Assembly (NCBI GenBank): GCA_947579605.1
Contig: OX388325.1
Location: forward strand, 1,669,572-1,733,571
DNA length: 64,000 nt
Source: Athripsodes cinereus
Taxonomy: Eukaryota > Arthropoda > Insecta > Trichoptera > Leptoceridae
Direction of reading: 5' to 3'
Made by a program: the position numbers and the translations under genes. Below are positions 20,280-31,340 of this stretch, one piece after another. The notes beneath the pieces were generated by a model. The model searched no databases, was not told where the DNA came from, and saw nothing but the letters and a program-made list of their open reading frames with translations. Position 1 is the first letter of the stretch. Each line of letters begins with the position of its first letter.

Positions 20280-20823
20280 TTTTCATTAAACGCAATATAT
20301 GAGTTTGTCTAGCGGACCATTATCAGTGTAACACGTACCAAATTTACTATGTGTAAATATACGAATGTAATTAAAAAAAACTTTAAATTTGGTGAAATGT
20401 GTGAAATTGTGCCAAATATTTGAAATTTGAAAGTGTACCAAAATTGGTATTGGTATTTCTTTGTAAAAATGAGTGCTAGATTAAAACGGACCTAACTACG
20501 TATATAATTAAATAATTTAAATTGTGTAATTGTGTAAAATCAAACTATTTGAAAGTGCACCAAAATTGCTAAACTGCATAGTTTTTCTAATCTTTATTTG
20601 CATAAATGAGTGCTAAATCAAACAGACCTAACTACATATGTCAATTTTGTAATTATTTTAATTGTTCCCCTCATACCAGCTCTTAATACCATGTGCTGAA
20701 TGGGGAACTAGATATTATTTTGTTGTTATAAAAAAAAAAAAAACTTGTATAATTTCTATATAATTGTAATTGAAAACCATTTTATTGAATAAATTCTATT
20801 CTATTCTATTCTATTCTATTCTA
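20280..20823 (+). other. 3' UTR and (ATTCT)n tail of the CR1/L2-like LINE
   Basis: After the stop come about 500 bp of AT-rich sequence. A hairpin follows, GTTCCCC at 20662-20668 pairing with GGGGAAC at about 20703-20709, with a second AGC/GCT step inside. Then come an A-run, AATAAA at 20787-20792, and a tail of about five ATTCT repeats ending near 20823. A 3' hairpin plus short tandem tail is how L2/CR1-type LINEs end, and the reverse transcriptase recognises it. The tail marks the element's 3' boundary. Confidence 0.75.
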
Positions 20824-20945
20824 GATTGCGGAAAACCTAAATATTTGTAAATTTCGTTATTATTCATGTTATTAATTTGATAATTAGAAACTATGTCCTG
20901 ACATTCTATAATTTTACGTTTTCCAATGTGTAAAGTTTTACATTT

Positions 20946-20985
20946 ATCTAGCCCAAAAGACATTCTTATGTCTTTTGGGCTAGAT
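20946..20985. repeat. Perfect 18-bp-arm hairpin
   Basis: ATCTAGCCCAAAAGACAT, loop TCTT, then the exact reverse complement. It lies between the LINE tail and the 3' end of the next (R2-like, minus) LINE. The DNA on its left (20824-20945) encodes a minus-strand scrap with LDKCKTLHIGKRKI, typical of reverse transcriptase thumb regions, so the hairpin looks like an inverted duplication at a truncated LINE end. No terminator role can be claimed. Confidence 0.7.
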
Positions 20986-20989
20986 AGAT

Positions 20990-21805
20990 AATAGATTACC
21001 TACTTTATTATTATTATTATTTCATATCTCATTTATTTAACAAAACAATATTAGATTCTACATTTTGAACACAATATAAGACTAACAATAAAATTTAAAT
21101 ATACCTAACATTAAATAACAAAAACCATAAAATATTAAAATAAATTTATATTCAAAATGTATAACCCCAACATTATTCGAGTTGATTCTTCCATGATGTT
21201 CTTTGAAATAGTAAAATCATGGGAGATCACTTACAGAGCTACAGGGACAAAAACCTTCTTACTTGAGCCTGTCATCTACTCCCAGTTTTCTGAGATTGCT
21301 TGACAGACTCTTAGGTATTAAACCATTCACAGACAACACTATAGGCACGATGATTGTGGTAGGTGTTCTCCACATATCTTTGATTTCGTGAGCAAGATCA
21401 ATGTATTTTATTATCTTATCTTGCTCAGCTTTATTTAAATTTTCACCGTGTGGTATACTGATGTCTATGATGTATGTTTTACGACATCTGCGATCAGCCA
21501 ACACAATATCTGGTCGATTAGGTAGAATAGTTCGATCAGTTTGAATTGGTCGATCCCAGTAAAGTTTAGTCTCATTGTTTTCAAGTACCTACCGATACTG
21601 GACAATAATTATAGTATGGTAATTTTGATTCCTTTTCAATTAATTTTAATTTCAAAACTAAATTTTGATGTAATATTTTTGCTACCTGATCATGTCTTTT
21701 CAAATAGTCTGTTCCGGAAAGAAGAGAACATCCAGACAAAATATGTCTTAATGTCTCTCCCTTCCGATAACAGGCTCTGCATCTATCCGAAATATTTTGT
21801 TTCAT
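20990..21805 (-). pseudogene. R2-like LINE 3' end, restriction-like endonuclease
   Basis: The minus strand has two overlapping pieces. 21581-21805 reads DRCRACYRKGETLRHILSGC, then a KRHDQVAKILHQN stretch: a zinc-knuckle-like CCHC and linker. 21259-21504 reads PDIVLADRRCRKTYIIDISI, PHGENLNKAEQDKIIKYIDL, IVLSVNGLIPKSLSSNLRKL. PDI...D.........IDI.P is the PD-(D/E)XK core of the restriction-like endonuclease. A frameshift near 21540 separates them. The left part is 3' UTR, ending in a TTA-repeat tail at about 21001-21020. The element is 5'-truncated and dead. Confidence 0.8.
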
Positions 21806-22055
21806 TATAAATTTAGAATATTATTAATAAAAAAGGATAGAGTGTTCTATAAAAAAAATAGAAATAAAGAAAAGATAATTCTATCTGAAGAGTTCGGCTT
21901 AAAGTTAATTAAAGAAATACATTCTGAATGGTGCCATATAGGAATTAAACAAATGATGAATAAGATATGCTGTTATTATACAGCTAAAAATATGATTTCA
22001 AATATTAACTAAAAGTTGTGAAATGTGTTAAGAACAAATTAATATTATTACGATT
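21797..22055 (+). pseudogene. LTR-retrotransposon integrase zinc-finger remnant
   Basis: Reads KDRVFYKKNRNKEKIILSEE, FGLKLIKEIHSEWCHIGIKQ, MMNKICCYYTAKNMISNIN and stops at 22012. One base shift further the frame reads TKSCEMC. H..(about 4)..H followed by C..C is the HHCC domain at the start of integrases of Gypsy/BEL-type elements. No LTRs, protease or reverse transcriptase are adjacent, so this is an isolated fragment. Confidence 0.6.
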
Positions 22056-22084
22056 TTCTGAATTGCGAAATTAGTGCAAAAATC

Positions 22085-22469
22085 TGAAGACTAAAATGTT
22101 ACCCGGAGTATATCAGGAAAGCTGAAGACATTACTAACGATGCGAGAAGTTTGTGGAAATTCCACAATACATTGGACGGTGGTGACTCTGGCTACCCGGC
22201 AGTTTGAAATATTTCAAAAATTTCTCGGTTTTCTTCCAGAATATTTTCTCACATTACATTTTTTAAAATGTAAAGTGTTTTTCTAAAATCTAAAATGTAA
22301 ATCTGAACCATCCCCATGTTTTAATCACGCCAACTTAGACCCCCGTCGAGTCTCCGTAGACCCCTGGGGGTCCACCTTGGGAATCACTGATATTGTTGGG
22401 AATCACTGATACTGAAATTTGTTTATTATCTGCTGTGCGTAATGTATGTAGGTACTAATTTATTTATAT
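22085..22469. other. Patchwork of repeat scraps
   Basis: 22090-22200 reads as a short LINE-like protein piece (PEYIRKAEDITNDARSLWKF). 22199-22270 matches the subterminal part of the hAT-like element at 57258-61154 (GAAATATTTCAAAA, CTCGGTTTTCTT). 22365-22394 ends in TTGGGAATCACTGA, which looks like another hAT terminus. None can be resolved into a complete element. Confidence 0.45.
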
Positions 22470-22678
22470 GTGAGGAAACGCGGGCGTCCGAGAACCACGT
22501 GGCTTGATCACGTGGATCAAATTCTCAAGGACGGCCGCGTGTTGAGTAAGAGGAACCGACGTGCGTGTATGAGAAACCGTATGAATGTGGAGGAAGCGAA
22601 GGAAGTGTGTAAAGATAGATCTGTTTGGCGTTCCGTTCTCTTTGCCTACCCCACTTGGGACATGGCGTGAGGGTATAG
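22470..22678 (+). pseudogene. LINE C-terminal fragment, interrupted by a transposon
   Basis: Encodes RKRGRPRTTWLDHVDQILKD, then MNVEEAKEVCKDRSVWRSVL and FAYPTWDMA with stop at 22668-22670. This is the usual C-terminus of arthropod RTE/L1-like reverse transcriptases (GRPR.TW.D.V...). A copy in the other orientation is at 40520-40752. A 6.6-kb TIR transposon starts 8 bp after the stop; the LINE 3' end resumes at 29325 with AGTATAGTATTTTTTA. Confidence 0.75.
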
Positions 22679-23180
22679 CCCAGCAAACATTTTAGGTAGT
22701 TTATTCTAGAGTGAGTACATTATTACCTATTTTCGTGTTAAATTACGTAATATTAACAACAATTTATTACTATTGAGACGTTTCGACTACAAACGACAAA
22801 ATTTAAGTTAAAAGTAGGTCCCTTTTACCTTATTCGTCAACCATTAGGTTACACAACTATGTGGTCGAAATTAGGTTACAAAATAGGTAGGATTTACCAG
22901 CTCTAATTCACCGCTAAGTCATTACTACCAATTGGTTGATATTTAGGTTCTTTTGACGTAATTGTTACTAAAATATTCAACCTCATAGTCACTCGTGACA
23001 CCAAATTTCAACCAACAAGTTAAAATAACTTGTATGTCAAAATTAACACCATTAAATAACTTTAAAGTAGGATTTTAGTGTAAAATATAACCAATAAGTT
23101 ATAGTAACCTTGAAGTGTCACAAATTTAGTAATGGCTTGTATTTAAGTGATCATCAAAAATATACCAAAATCGTCACCAA

Positions 23181-23475
23181 ATAATTCAATATGATTGCCA
23201 AAATAGTAGATTGATCATCAAATCGTGATCCTCAAATAATTCTAAATTGAACCCTAAAAAATAAAATATGCCAACCAAATAATTCAATATGATCGCCAAA
23301 ATAGTAGATTGATCATCAAATCGTGATCCTCAAATAATTCTAAATTGAACCCTAAAAAATAAAATATTCCAACCAAATAATTCAATATGATCGCCAAAAT
23401 AGTAGATTGATCATCAAATCGTGATCCTCAAATATTTCTAAATTGAATGCAAAACAATAAAACATTTGCCGGCAA
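23181..23475. repeat. 98-bp tandem repeat, three copies
   Basis: ATAATTCAATATGAT begins at 23181, 23279 and 23377, giving a 98-bp period. Copies differ at a few bases. The repeat contains AGTAGATTGATCATCAAA, which reappears inverted around 23936-23960. It lies in the 5' non-coding part of the TIR transposon, so it may be a binding-site cluster; that role is inference. Confidence 0.8.
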
Positions 23476-23735
23476 AAATAAAATCTGATTCCAATATAAA
23501 TATCTTACAGTTTTGTATATATTACTTTTCTATAGAAAAAAAAATACTCGACAACGGGTGGAGCCAATTTATGTTCGAACTAGATTTTATTTTCGCCGGT
23601 TTTATTTTATTTTTGCCGGCAAAAATAAAATAAAACCGGCGAAAATAAAATCTAGTTAGAATATAAATTTCCTTAAGTTTCGTATATATTACTTTTTCTA
23701 TGGAAAAAATACTCGAATACGGGTGGGGCCGCTTA
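23470..23735. repeat. About 97-bp direct repeat enclosing a 76-bp perfect palindrome
   Basis: 23580-23655 is a perfect palindrome without spacer, centred on GCCGGC (half-site CTAGATTTTATTTTCGCC...). It sits between two related copies of a sequence ending ATATATTAC...ACTCG..ACGGGTGG (about 23470-23566 and 23636-23735). A perfect palindrome of this size is easily lost, so it is probably recent. Confidence 0.85.
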
Positions 23736-24440
23736 AGTATCATAGTTCCGATAATAGTGCATCTGCAACGGGTTTGAGTATTCAAATATTATCATTGTAG
23801 TCGTGAATAGTGAAATAATAAAAAGGGTCATGTCATTTTAAGCATTCTTTAAAAAATCACGATAGTGAAGAAAGAGACTTTCTAATGAATTTACTTAAAT
23901 ATTATGAACGATTTTTGTTATTATAATAACAAATTTGGCGATCAATCTACTATTTTGGCAATCAATCTATATATTTTATGGTCAAATGTATTTTTTGGTG
24001 GTCATACCGAAATATTTTGACGATCGTATTTTAATATTTGTAGGTAATAATTTTGATGTTAGTTTCATTTATTTGATGATATTTATTTTATATTTTGATG
24101 ATCGGAATATGAAATATTTGCTGGTATTGTTTTGGTGTTAATTTTACTTTTTTGATTATCGTTTTATTTTTCTGATGGTCGGTGACTAGGATCAAAAATA
24201 TTATTTGATGATCATTTATATAATACCGTTTAGTAATTATTAAGTATTATTTACGTGACACGGCACGTATCGACATTTTAAGCATCTACATTTATGAAAC
24301 TGACGTTTCTCGTGTTGGTTGAGTGTAGTGATGGGCAAGTACTTTTATAAATTGTAATAACGTTTGCTTATAATTGTTAATTTATAAATCATACACAAGT
24401 TGTGAATATTGTTTGTTCATTTGTGTAAATCATAGTTGTA

Positions 24441-27400
24441 GTGATGGGTAAAAATAAAAAAACGTACAAACACTCCAGTACTTTCTATAGAAAATGTACA
24501 GACAAGATGAGAAATGAAAACAGTTATTTGTGCCAAAAGAGAACAGAAGAAACCATACGTAGTCCATTGTCACAAGAGAGTGATTTGTTTATAGTGAGGC
24601 AACCAACAATTGCAACAGTTTTTAATGGCAATAACAAAAATCCGGAATCAAGTATAGAATGGAATAAGTCTTTTACGATTCCAGATGAACCTGATATATA
24701 CTTGCAAGTAAATGAAGAAATAATTTCTGAACCAGATTATGTTGATGATGGTGCTGTCAAATCCATCAAACTTCTTGAAAACTTGAAGAAGTGGACAGTA
24801 GCTCATAAACCGACCACGTCGTCTCTAAATGATTTTGGTTTACAATTACCCAAAGATGGGCGGTCTTTGCTTAAAATTTTTGATTTTAATATTAGGCCTA
24901 TGGGACAAGGAACCTTTTGGTACAATGGCATTGTAAAAAATTTGGAGATTTGTTTATCAAATATTAATTTAGATAAATTTTGCCAAAATGGACTAGAATT
25001 GTTGTTTAACGTAGATGGCATGTCCCTGTTTAATAGTACCTACGGCTTCCGAAGTTTGGCCAATATCATTTGCTGTATATGGTATGCCAGAGATCAAGCC
25101 GATGTTTGGAGCGATTTATTATGGAAATGGAAAACCACCTTTGGAACCCTTCTTACAAGACTTTGTAGCTGAAATGAAAGGAATATTAAAGGATGGCATT
25201 TATGTAAATGGAAAAAAGCTACAAGTTAAATTGAAGTGCTTTATATGTGATACTCCCGCAAGGGCATTTTTAAAAGGTGGGCAAATGTTTTTTCGTGAGC
25301 ATATTTTTGTGTTAGATTTTGTTTTGGAAATTATTACGTTAACTCTCTTTTATACCTGTTGTTGTTAAAATATTAATATAATTGCTTTCAAATCAAATTC
25401 AAATTCAAATATTTTTTATTAATCAAAAAAGAAAATACATGCAATAAAACAAAACAATAACATAAGACAAAGTAATAAATTCAAGTACTCCCCAATTTGA
25501 GCATAGCTCGTGTTTTGGGGAGGAGTAAACTACATACATATAAACATATTCTGTTTTATCTCAACCCTATATCTTAGGGTAGAAACAATTCATATATACC
25601 CAATCAGTCACACCTATAAGATATGTGACAAGATAATAAAAAAAAAAAGAAAAAATACATAAATACACACAAAAAATAAAAATAAAATAATAATATGATC
25701 AATATTTAACCCGAACCAGCCCAATGATGGCCCCAAGAGGTATCAGGCAATCAAGATAAGGCGTTCACACACACCATGCAAGCATACTACTCTCTATACA
25801 CACCATTGCATTCACACACACATATACACCCTCACGCATACATCTTATATACATAGTAAAAATAAAAAATACTCATATCTCTTTTAGGTATTTTTTAATA
25901 AGGTTTTTGACAGTTATTGGTTCAGCATGGATGTCATGTTTATACCTAGAGTATAGGGAATTATACCACCCAACACCCAAGAATTCGTAGTGATGCTGAC
26001 CGGTAGTCGTACCTTTTCTGGGTACCCTAATCAATGTTGTCTCTCTTCGTGATCTCTCACTCGGAATCACGACATCTACAGGGTTATATCCGTGGATAAA
26101 ATAGTCCTTATGAATCTGATAAAGTGCTGCTCTCCTAAACAGTTTGTCAATCGTATGCACCGGGAAGTCGTTGAATACATCGATTGTGGGATAGTCAAAG
26201 GGCTTTTTCAGTATAATTTTAATTATCATGCGCTGTACTACGTTTACTGATTTGAGTGTCGTTTTATAAGTACCTCCCCAGCCAACTATCCCATACTGCA
26301 GTATTGACTGAACCAGTGCAAAATAGGTCGATCTGAGTAATTTCATTTCAAGCACATCCCTGATTCTATAGAAAATATAAAAGATTTTCCTCAATCTTTC
26401 TACTGTTGTAGTTATATGATTTTTCCATCTTACCCCAGAGTCAATCGTAATCCCCAAATATCTAACACTATCCACCCGAGAAATCAAAGGACAGGCACAA
26501 GCTACAATGTCACCCAAAGATCCCGAACAATTCTTATCGTGCACTGCTATATCATGCAACACTGGAAGTCCTCTATTATAAAGTGAGAAAACAATATAAT
26601 TTGTCTTTTCAGCATTCAAAGACATCATATCTCCTAATTTGACATTACAGTTTATTACCTGAAGTTTTTCTTACTAATAGGTACACCATATTTTAATTCT
26701 TCGAAGAGCAGCTGTATCAAATGTACAGTGGATGGAGTTTGGGACAAAAAAGGTAGACACATGAGTTACCCCATGTTCGAATGTCCACGCAGAACAGACG
26801 CTAGTTTTCGTAATAAAGTGGATGAAGACCATCATATACACGACACACCCCTCGTGGATTTACCAATTGATGATTCAAGATTTTGTTGTTGCTGACTCAC
26901 TGCATTTATTTGATCTTGGTATTATGAGAAAATGCTTAATGGCATGGTGTAATGGAAGCTATAATTTCAAAACAAAATTAAGAGGGTCAGAAATTGATTT
27001 ACTAAACCAAATGCTAGAATCTTGTGAAAAAAATAGACCTAAAGAAATACATCGAAATATCAGAGGTGTAAAATATTTAAAATACTGGAAAGGAACTGAG
27101 TATCGCGTGATGCTTTTATATTTGGGTTTTGTAGTATTAAAGGATGTTCTAAGTAAAGAAGTATAAGAACATTATTTATTACTAAGTTGTGCTGTCGTGA
27201 TTTTGAGCTCCAAGAGTTATTTGATCTATATAGATATTGCAAAAAAATTATTAGAAGAATACCTGGAAGGATGTATTAACATTTATGGTTATGATTCTAT
27301 TAGCAGCAACTTTCACAACCTGTGCCATGTCATAGATGATGTCAAAAAATTTGGTTGTCTCTCAGGCATTAGTGCATATCAGTTTGAAAACTCACTTGGT

Positions 27401-27907
27401 CATTTGAAGTCTTTTTTACGCTCAGGTAAACAACCACTCACACAAATAGCTCATTGGGTAACAAGAATAGCAAATATGAATGAAGCTAAAATTGAATCAA
27501 ATAGTAATGTTTGCTTAAAAAGACATTTAGGTGACGGAATTTATAAACAAATTCATTTTCAAGATTTTATGTTAAGTGATCAAGAAAAGAATTCATGGTT
27601 TTTGTCGAAGGGAAATGACATAATTAAAATGAAGCATGTTACAAAAGATAAAAATCGTTTCCGTATTATCGGTAACCCATTGGAAAGCAAACAAGATTTT
27701 TTTACAACACCATTCAAGTCTTCAAAATTAAACATATACAGTTCGTATGACGTATTTTGCAACCAATCTGGCCAGCAGCACGAATTTCTTCCTCCTAGAA
27801 GTTATGAAACAAGAGATGTCAAATGCAAATTATTTCACTTAAAATACAAAAACAGATCTGTGTTCCTACCTTTGCTACATACTCTTGATGAGCAGAGGAA
27901 ATCGTAA
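24441..27907 (+). pseudogene. Tnp2/DUF4218-like transposase, broken, two exons
   Basis: Exon 1 (24441-about 25277) reads LELLFNVDGMSLFNST, then after a frameshift near 25045 SEVWPISFAVYGMPEIKPMF, GAIYYGNGKPPLEPFLQDFV, KLKCFICDTPARAFLK. A GT-type donor follows (AAAG/GTGGGC). After an intron holding a LINE, exon 2 (from about 26691) reads CIKCTVDGVWDKKGRH, RRTDASFRNKVDEDHH, LVDLPIDD, a frameshift near 26870, then VADSLHLFDLGIMRKCLMAW, a TAA at 27164-27166, and SNFHNLCHVIDDVKKFGCLS, AYQFENSLGHLKSFLR to TAA about 27905. The order (DG(M/L).LF.S, DAPAR.F., C..C, DYMHL-like, H...DDV..FG, FE..LG.LK) is that of Tnp2-like transposases widespread in arthropods. Two frameshifts and one stop: inactive. 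Confidence 0.75.
25383..26685 (-). mobile_element. 5'-truncated LINE in the transposase intron
   Basis: 25873-26628 on the minus strand encodes 251 aa. They include MMSLNAEKTNYIVFS, VRYLGITIDSGVRWKNHI, ILQYGIVGWGGTYKTTLKSV and a C-terminus GVGWYNSLYSRYKHD: the thumb and C-terminal part of a Jockey/CR1-type reverse transcriptase, with no YADD left. The 3' UTR (25383-25872) contains a hairpin (TACTCCCCAA pairing with TTGGGGAGGAGTA near 25486-25530) and ends with AATAAA-like sequence and TTTGAA repeats. It lies antisense in what looks like the intron of the transposase. Confidence 0.8.
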
Positions 27908-29324
27908 TATACAATGTGCATCATGGAAAGAAAATAAAGGATATAAGAAAAGATCAGAATTAACAACGAACGTATATTAATTAACGTATCTAACAATATA
28001 TACACCATGTAAAAAAGAAGTGAAAATAAAGAATATGAAACAGTGCTAGACAATAACTTTTTTTGTTTATTAAATAAGGAAATATTATGTACCTACATTT
28101 ATTATTACTCACATAAATATTAGCACTGAAATTAAATTTGAATTGTCAATATGAAACAGTACAAGAGAATTTAAAATTATTAAATATTAAGAAAAGGACA
28201 TGTACATACTAAAATAAATATAATATTATGGGTATTTTATTAAAATATTTTTATAGAAATCAATCGGTGGTGTGAATTTAAAAATAAATTAGATGTCACT
28301 CTCTTGTTTTTCGTCTACGTCAGTAGTCGTTGCTATCTCTCCCTCTATTAATTCCACCTGAAGTATTGTGTCGGGTATATTGTCGTCATGAGAGCCCAAC
28401 ACCGTCCTATTTTTTTTTTATAAAAAATAAAACGGGAACTCCACGATAAAACTCTCTGCACATCACTACTTGTTGACACACTGATAAATGGCGGCCAACT
28501 CTGTAACTTTGTAGTTGCGAATACCACCAAGAGGTGGAAAATTAGTTATATTCCACTTTATTAACATTTTTCCGAGCGCCATTGTTTTCATATTAGATTG
28601 TAATGCCAAATTAAATTTGCAGGTTATGTTTATCATTTCTTTGTTTATATAAATGATTAAAATGACAAATATATGGTTCTTATAGATCAACATCACTTTT
28701 TCTGATAATATTTTACACATAAAATGTAATTTGGATAACTTCTCAAAACACATAATAATAGTTATTTCACTTTTATTTTGATGTTTTTCAATATTTTGAA
28801 GGCCCATTGATATTTTTCGATGTAGAACTATCGTGAATTACGATAATAACTTCCTCGCACTATATTTTAGATGTATAGACGCACGAAATACCGATTATCG
28901 CGTGTTAATTTGTTCTCATAAATATATTTGTCGCCATTATTATACTACGAAACTAATTAATTTAATTAAAAATGGATATGTAGAAATGTCATACAATAAT
29001 TTTATACTATAACATGAAGTTAGCCGCTATATTTTGTTTGCTTAACCATTAAGTAATTCTTACGTAAATTAAGTAATATTTACGTTGAATCGACGTCATA
29101 TTGTGATATAAGTCAATATTAGGTCAAAATTTGGTAGAGATCAAGTCTATGTTACGTAAATAAGAAGTTATAATTTACGTGCCGTGGCACGTGCTAAAAT
29201 TCCCCATATAGGTCGAATTTAGGTCGAATTCACGTAAAATCAACCAATTTAGGTTAAGTGACTGTATTTTGATGACCTAATTTAGGTGAATATTACCAGT
29301 TGTCAACTTAAAATGTTTGCTGGG
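27908..29324. other. 3' non-coding part of the TIR transposon
   Basis: Mostly AT-rich. A 113-aa minus-strand frame (28466-28807, ending ITNFPPLGGIRNYKVTEL...) is unrecognised; animal elements of this kind can carry a second gene, but I see no known domain. A GC-richer stretch at 28290-28450 has no convincing frame. From about 29030 the subterminal TTAGGT motifs begin. Confidence 0.4.
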
Positions 29325-29607
29325 AGTATAGTATTTTTTATTGAAATAAAGTGTTTTTAAACAGGCGACGCTCAAGCGCTAAAAGCGCCATAATTCTCTA
29401 TATTGTTCTTATTTTTAAAATTAAAAATGTGTGGCGTAAATAATTTTCTACGTAATTTTTCTTCCCATGAATTTGCAAGATATTTTAATAGCCTATCGGC
29501 TATTCTGAGCGGAGAAGAATCCAACAAATCAGAGATCATTCAAATCGGTACAGCCATTTTTGAGTTATAAATGGTGTAACACACACGTCTTCCTTTTATA
29601 ATATATA
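29325..29607. other. LINE 3' end and RTE-like 3' tail
   Basis: 29325-29345 continues the LINE of 22470-22678. From about 29440 to 29607 the sequence resembles the 3' end of RTE-type elements (AAATCGGTACAGCCATTTTT, then TATAATATATATTAGAT). A similar end is at 43100-43170 (AAATCGGTTCAGCCGTTTC). Confidence 0.5.
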
Positions 29608-29611
29608 TTAG

Positions 29612-30110
29612 ATAGATGCTTAGAAGCCTTTGTCATACCGCTAACACATATTTTTAATATATCTCTTGAAAAGGGTCATTTCCCTACTGCATGGAAAATG
29701 GGTAACATTACTCCAATTTTTAAAAAAGGAGACAAAAGCGACATTTGTAATTACAGACCAATATGCCTGCAATCTACAATTGCAAAAGTCTTTGAATCAC
29801 TTGTGCTTGACATAATCTTACCTCCTATATCCCGTATAATTGAACCCCAGCAACTTGGCTTTATTTCACGCAGGTCAACATTGACAAACTTGACTATTTA
29901 TGAGAATTATATTGCCGATTGTCTCGCTATGGCCTGTCAGGTTGATGCCATATATTTGGATTTTTGTAAGGCATTTGACAAGGTGTCGCATGGTGTACTG
30001 TTGAAAAAGCTTTCAATGCTTGGTATACTCGTAGCGGGTTCACTATTGGAGTGGTTCGGCGGCTACTTGGTTGGACATACATTGCGTGTGAAAACAAATA
30101 ATATTAGTTC
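29612..30110 (+). pseudogene. Jockey/CR1-like reverse transcriptase fragment
   Basis: Reads LEAFVIPLTHIFNISLEKG, MGNITPIFKKGDKSDICNYR, PICLQSTIAKVFESLVLDII, QQLGFISRRSTLTNL, IYLDFCKAFDKVSHGVL (motif A). It ends before motif B, where a hAT-like terminus begins at 30111. Both ends are truncated, so only the finger and first palm parts remain. Confidence 0.8.
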
Positions 30111-30350
30111 TAGTGATGTAACGAAAATTCGTGTTCGCATTCGCATTCGCATTCGCATTCGTATTCGCAAAAAAATATGCGAATGTTTTGCGAATATTAT
30201 TTTAGTAATAAAGTATGGGTAATTCGGTACCAGATAATTACCCGGTACATTGCAGAAAAAGGTACTGCACGAAAATATTTTTTAAGAAAACCGAGGAATT
30301 TTGAAATATTATAAATTCCTATATCATTTTGAAAATTCGGCGACGGGGGG
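30111..30350 (+). mobile_element. Left end of a hAT-like element with (ATTCGC)n
   Basis: Starts TAGTGATGTAACGAA inside the reverse transcriptase fragment. It then has CATTCG repeats (30133-30170), ATGCGAATGTTTTGCGAATA and a subterminal part GTACCGGGTAATTATC-like. The same order, inverted, is at both ends of the element 57258-61154. The right terminus is missing here, so the copy is truncated. Confidence 0.7.
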
Positions 30351-30384
30351 GTAGAAATTTTAATGTTTGAGCAATTGTAGAAGA

Positions 30385-30512
30385 AGGAAGATCGGGAGTT
30401 ACGGATGTTGTCGAAAGAGTAGCAAGGTTGAAGTGGTCATGGGCAGGGCATGTTGCTAGACTTAAAGATCCAAGATGGACAAAAAGGGTAGTGGAGTGGA
30501 GATTTTTGAATT
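30385..30512 (+). pseudogene. LINE C-terminal fragment (RTE-like)
   Basis: Reads TDVVERVARLKWSWAGHVAR and LKDPRWTKRVVEW. The W.GHVAR...R...V..W pattern is the C-terminal region of RTE-like reverse transcriptases. About 40 codons only; no flanking duplication recognised. Confidence 0.65.
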
Positions 30513-30736
30513 TTAATATACAAATTAACCGGTAAATCTAATTTTTGTAAATTATTTATTAAAGATTTCGGAGTTACCCCTTAGCGAGATAGCTGACATG
30601 ACTAAAGGTATTATATAAACGGACCTAGAATGCCAAATATTTTTTATTTCTCCTGCTTGTTCTGTATGTTTACGTATTGTTTGTGCGACGGTGGTTTGTA
30701 TATTTTGTGTATTTGGACAGCGATGTCTATTAGGTA

Positions 30737-30927
30737 TTCACTGTGTCGGTGTTTAGGTAGTAGAATTCCATATCGAAACAATAAAACAGGTGTTTTATTC
30801 TACTAAGGATTTTATTTTGTGAGAGAAACGTCTTTCGTCTTATGAGGATATTGTCAATCTTGATTGACAATGTCCTCTCTCACAAAATAAAATCTTTAGT
30901 AGAATAAAACACCTGTTTTATTGTTTC
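30737..30927. mobile_element. Foldback (palindromic) element, copy 1
   Basis: Starts TTCACTGTGTCGGTGTTTAG, then two inverted arms (about 30774-30853 and 30858-30927; the right arm lacks about 17 bp). It is flanked by the direct repeat GTCTATTAGGTA (30725-30736 and 30928-30939), a 12-bp target duplication. A second copy is at 57818-58030. No ORF. See findings for the arm co-variation. Confidence 0.8.
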
Positions 30928-30999
30928 GTCTATTAGGTACGTTATTTTATTACGTTTATCATTTTATTTTTATTTTCACAATATTTAGAATCAAACAGT

Positions 31000-31340
31000 C
31001 GTTACAAAATATGTTGACAATTAACACATCTAACATGTAGACCAGCGAAGATTCCACTCTTACCAGAAATGTATGTCTTGAGGAAAAAAAAGTAAAAGTT
31101 AAAATTCTCTAAAAAAGTCAAAGCAAATTTAAATTTTAAAACAACGATAATACAATACTTAAAACAATACAGAAACATAAATATAAAAGCAAAAAATCCC
31201 AAAATACTAGAAATCAGTCCTTCAGTCACATTAGTCCTTAGATAGAAAGCAAAGTTAAAATTTTCTGAAAAAGTCAAAGTAAATCCAAAAATATAAAATC
31301 CAAAATCCCAAAATACCAGAAATCAAAACAAAACAAATAA
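31000..31340. repeat. Diverged direct duplication
   Basis: GTTAAAATTCTCTAAAAAAG (about 31098) recurs as GTTAAAATTTTCTGAAAAAG (about 31254), and ATCCCAAAATACTAGAAATCA-like sequence at 31196 recurs near 31303. A-rich, non-coding. Confidence 0.6.

Larger units (their letters stand above)
22679..29324 (+). mobile_element. 6.6-kb TIR DNA transposon with Tnp2-like transposase
   Basis: Ends are CCCAGCAAACATTTTA at the left and its exact complement at the right (16 bp perfect). Flanking bases are AG on both sides, a possible 2-bp duplication. Comparing with the uninterrupted LINE end at 40502-40530 (GAGGGTATAGTATAG on the complement) shows the insertion point. Subterminal regions on both sides are full of TTAGGT/ACCTAA motifs, as expected for transposase binding sites. 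The inside carries a spliced, damaged transposase (24441-27907). The superfamily is probably CACTA/EnSpm-like by transposase type; the tip sequence alone does not prove it. Confidence 0.75.
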
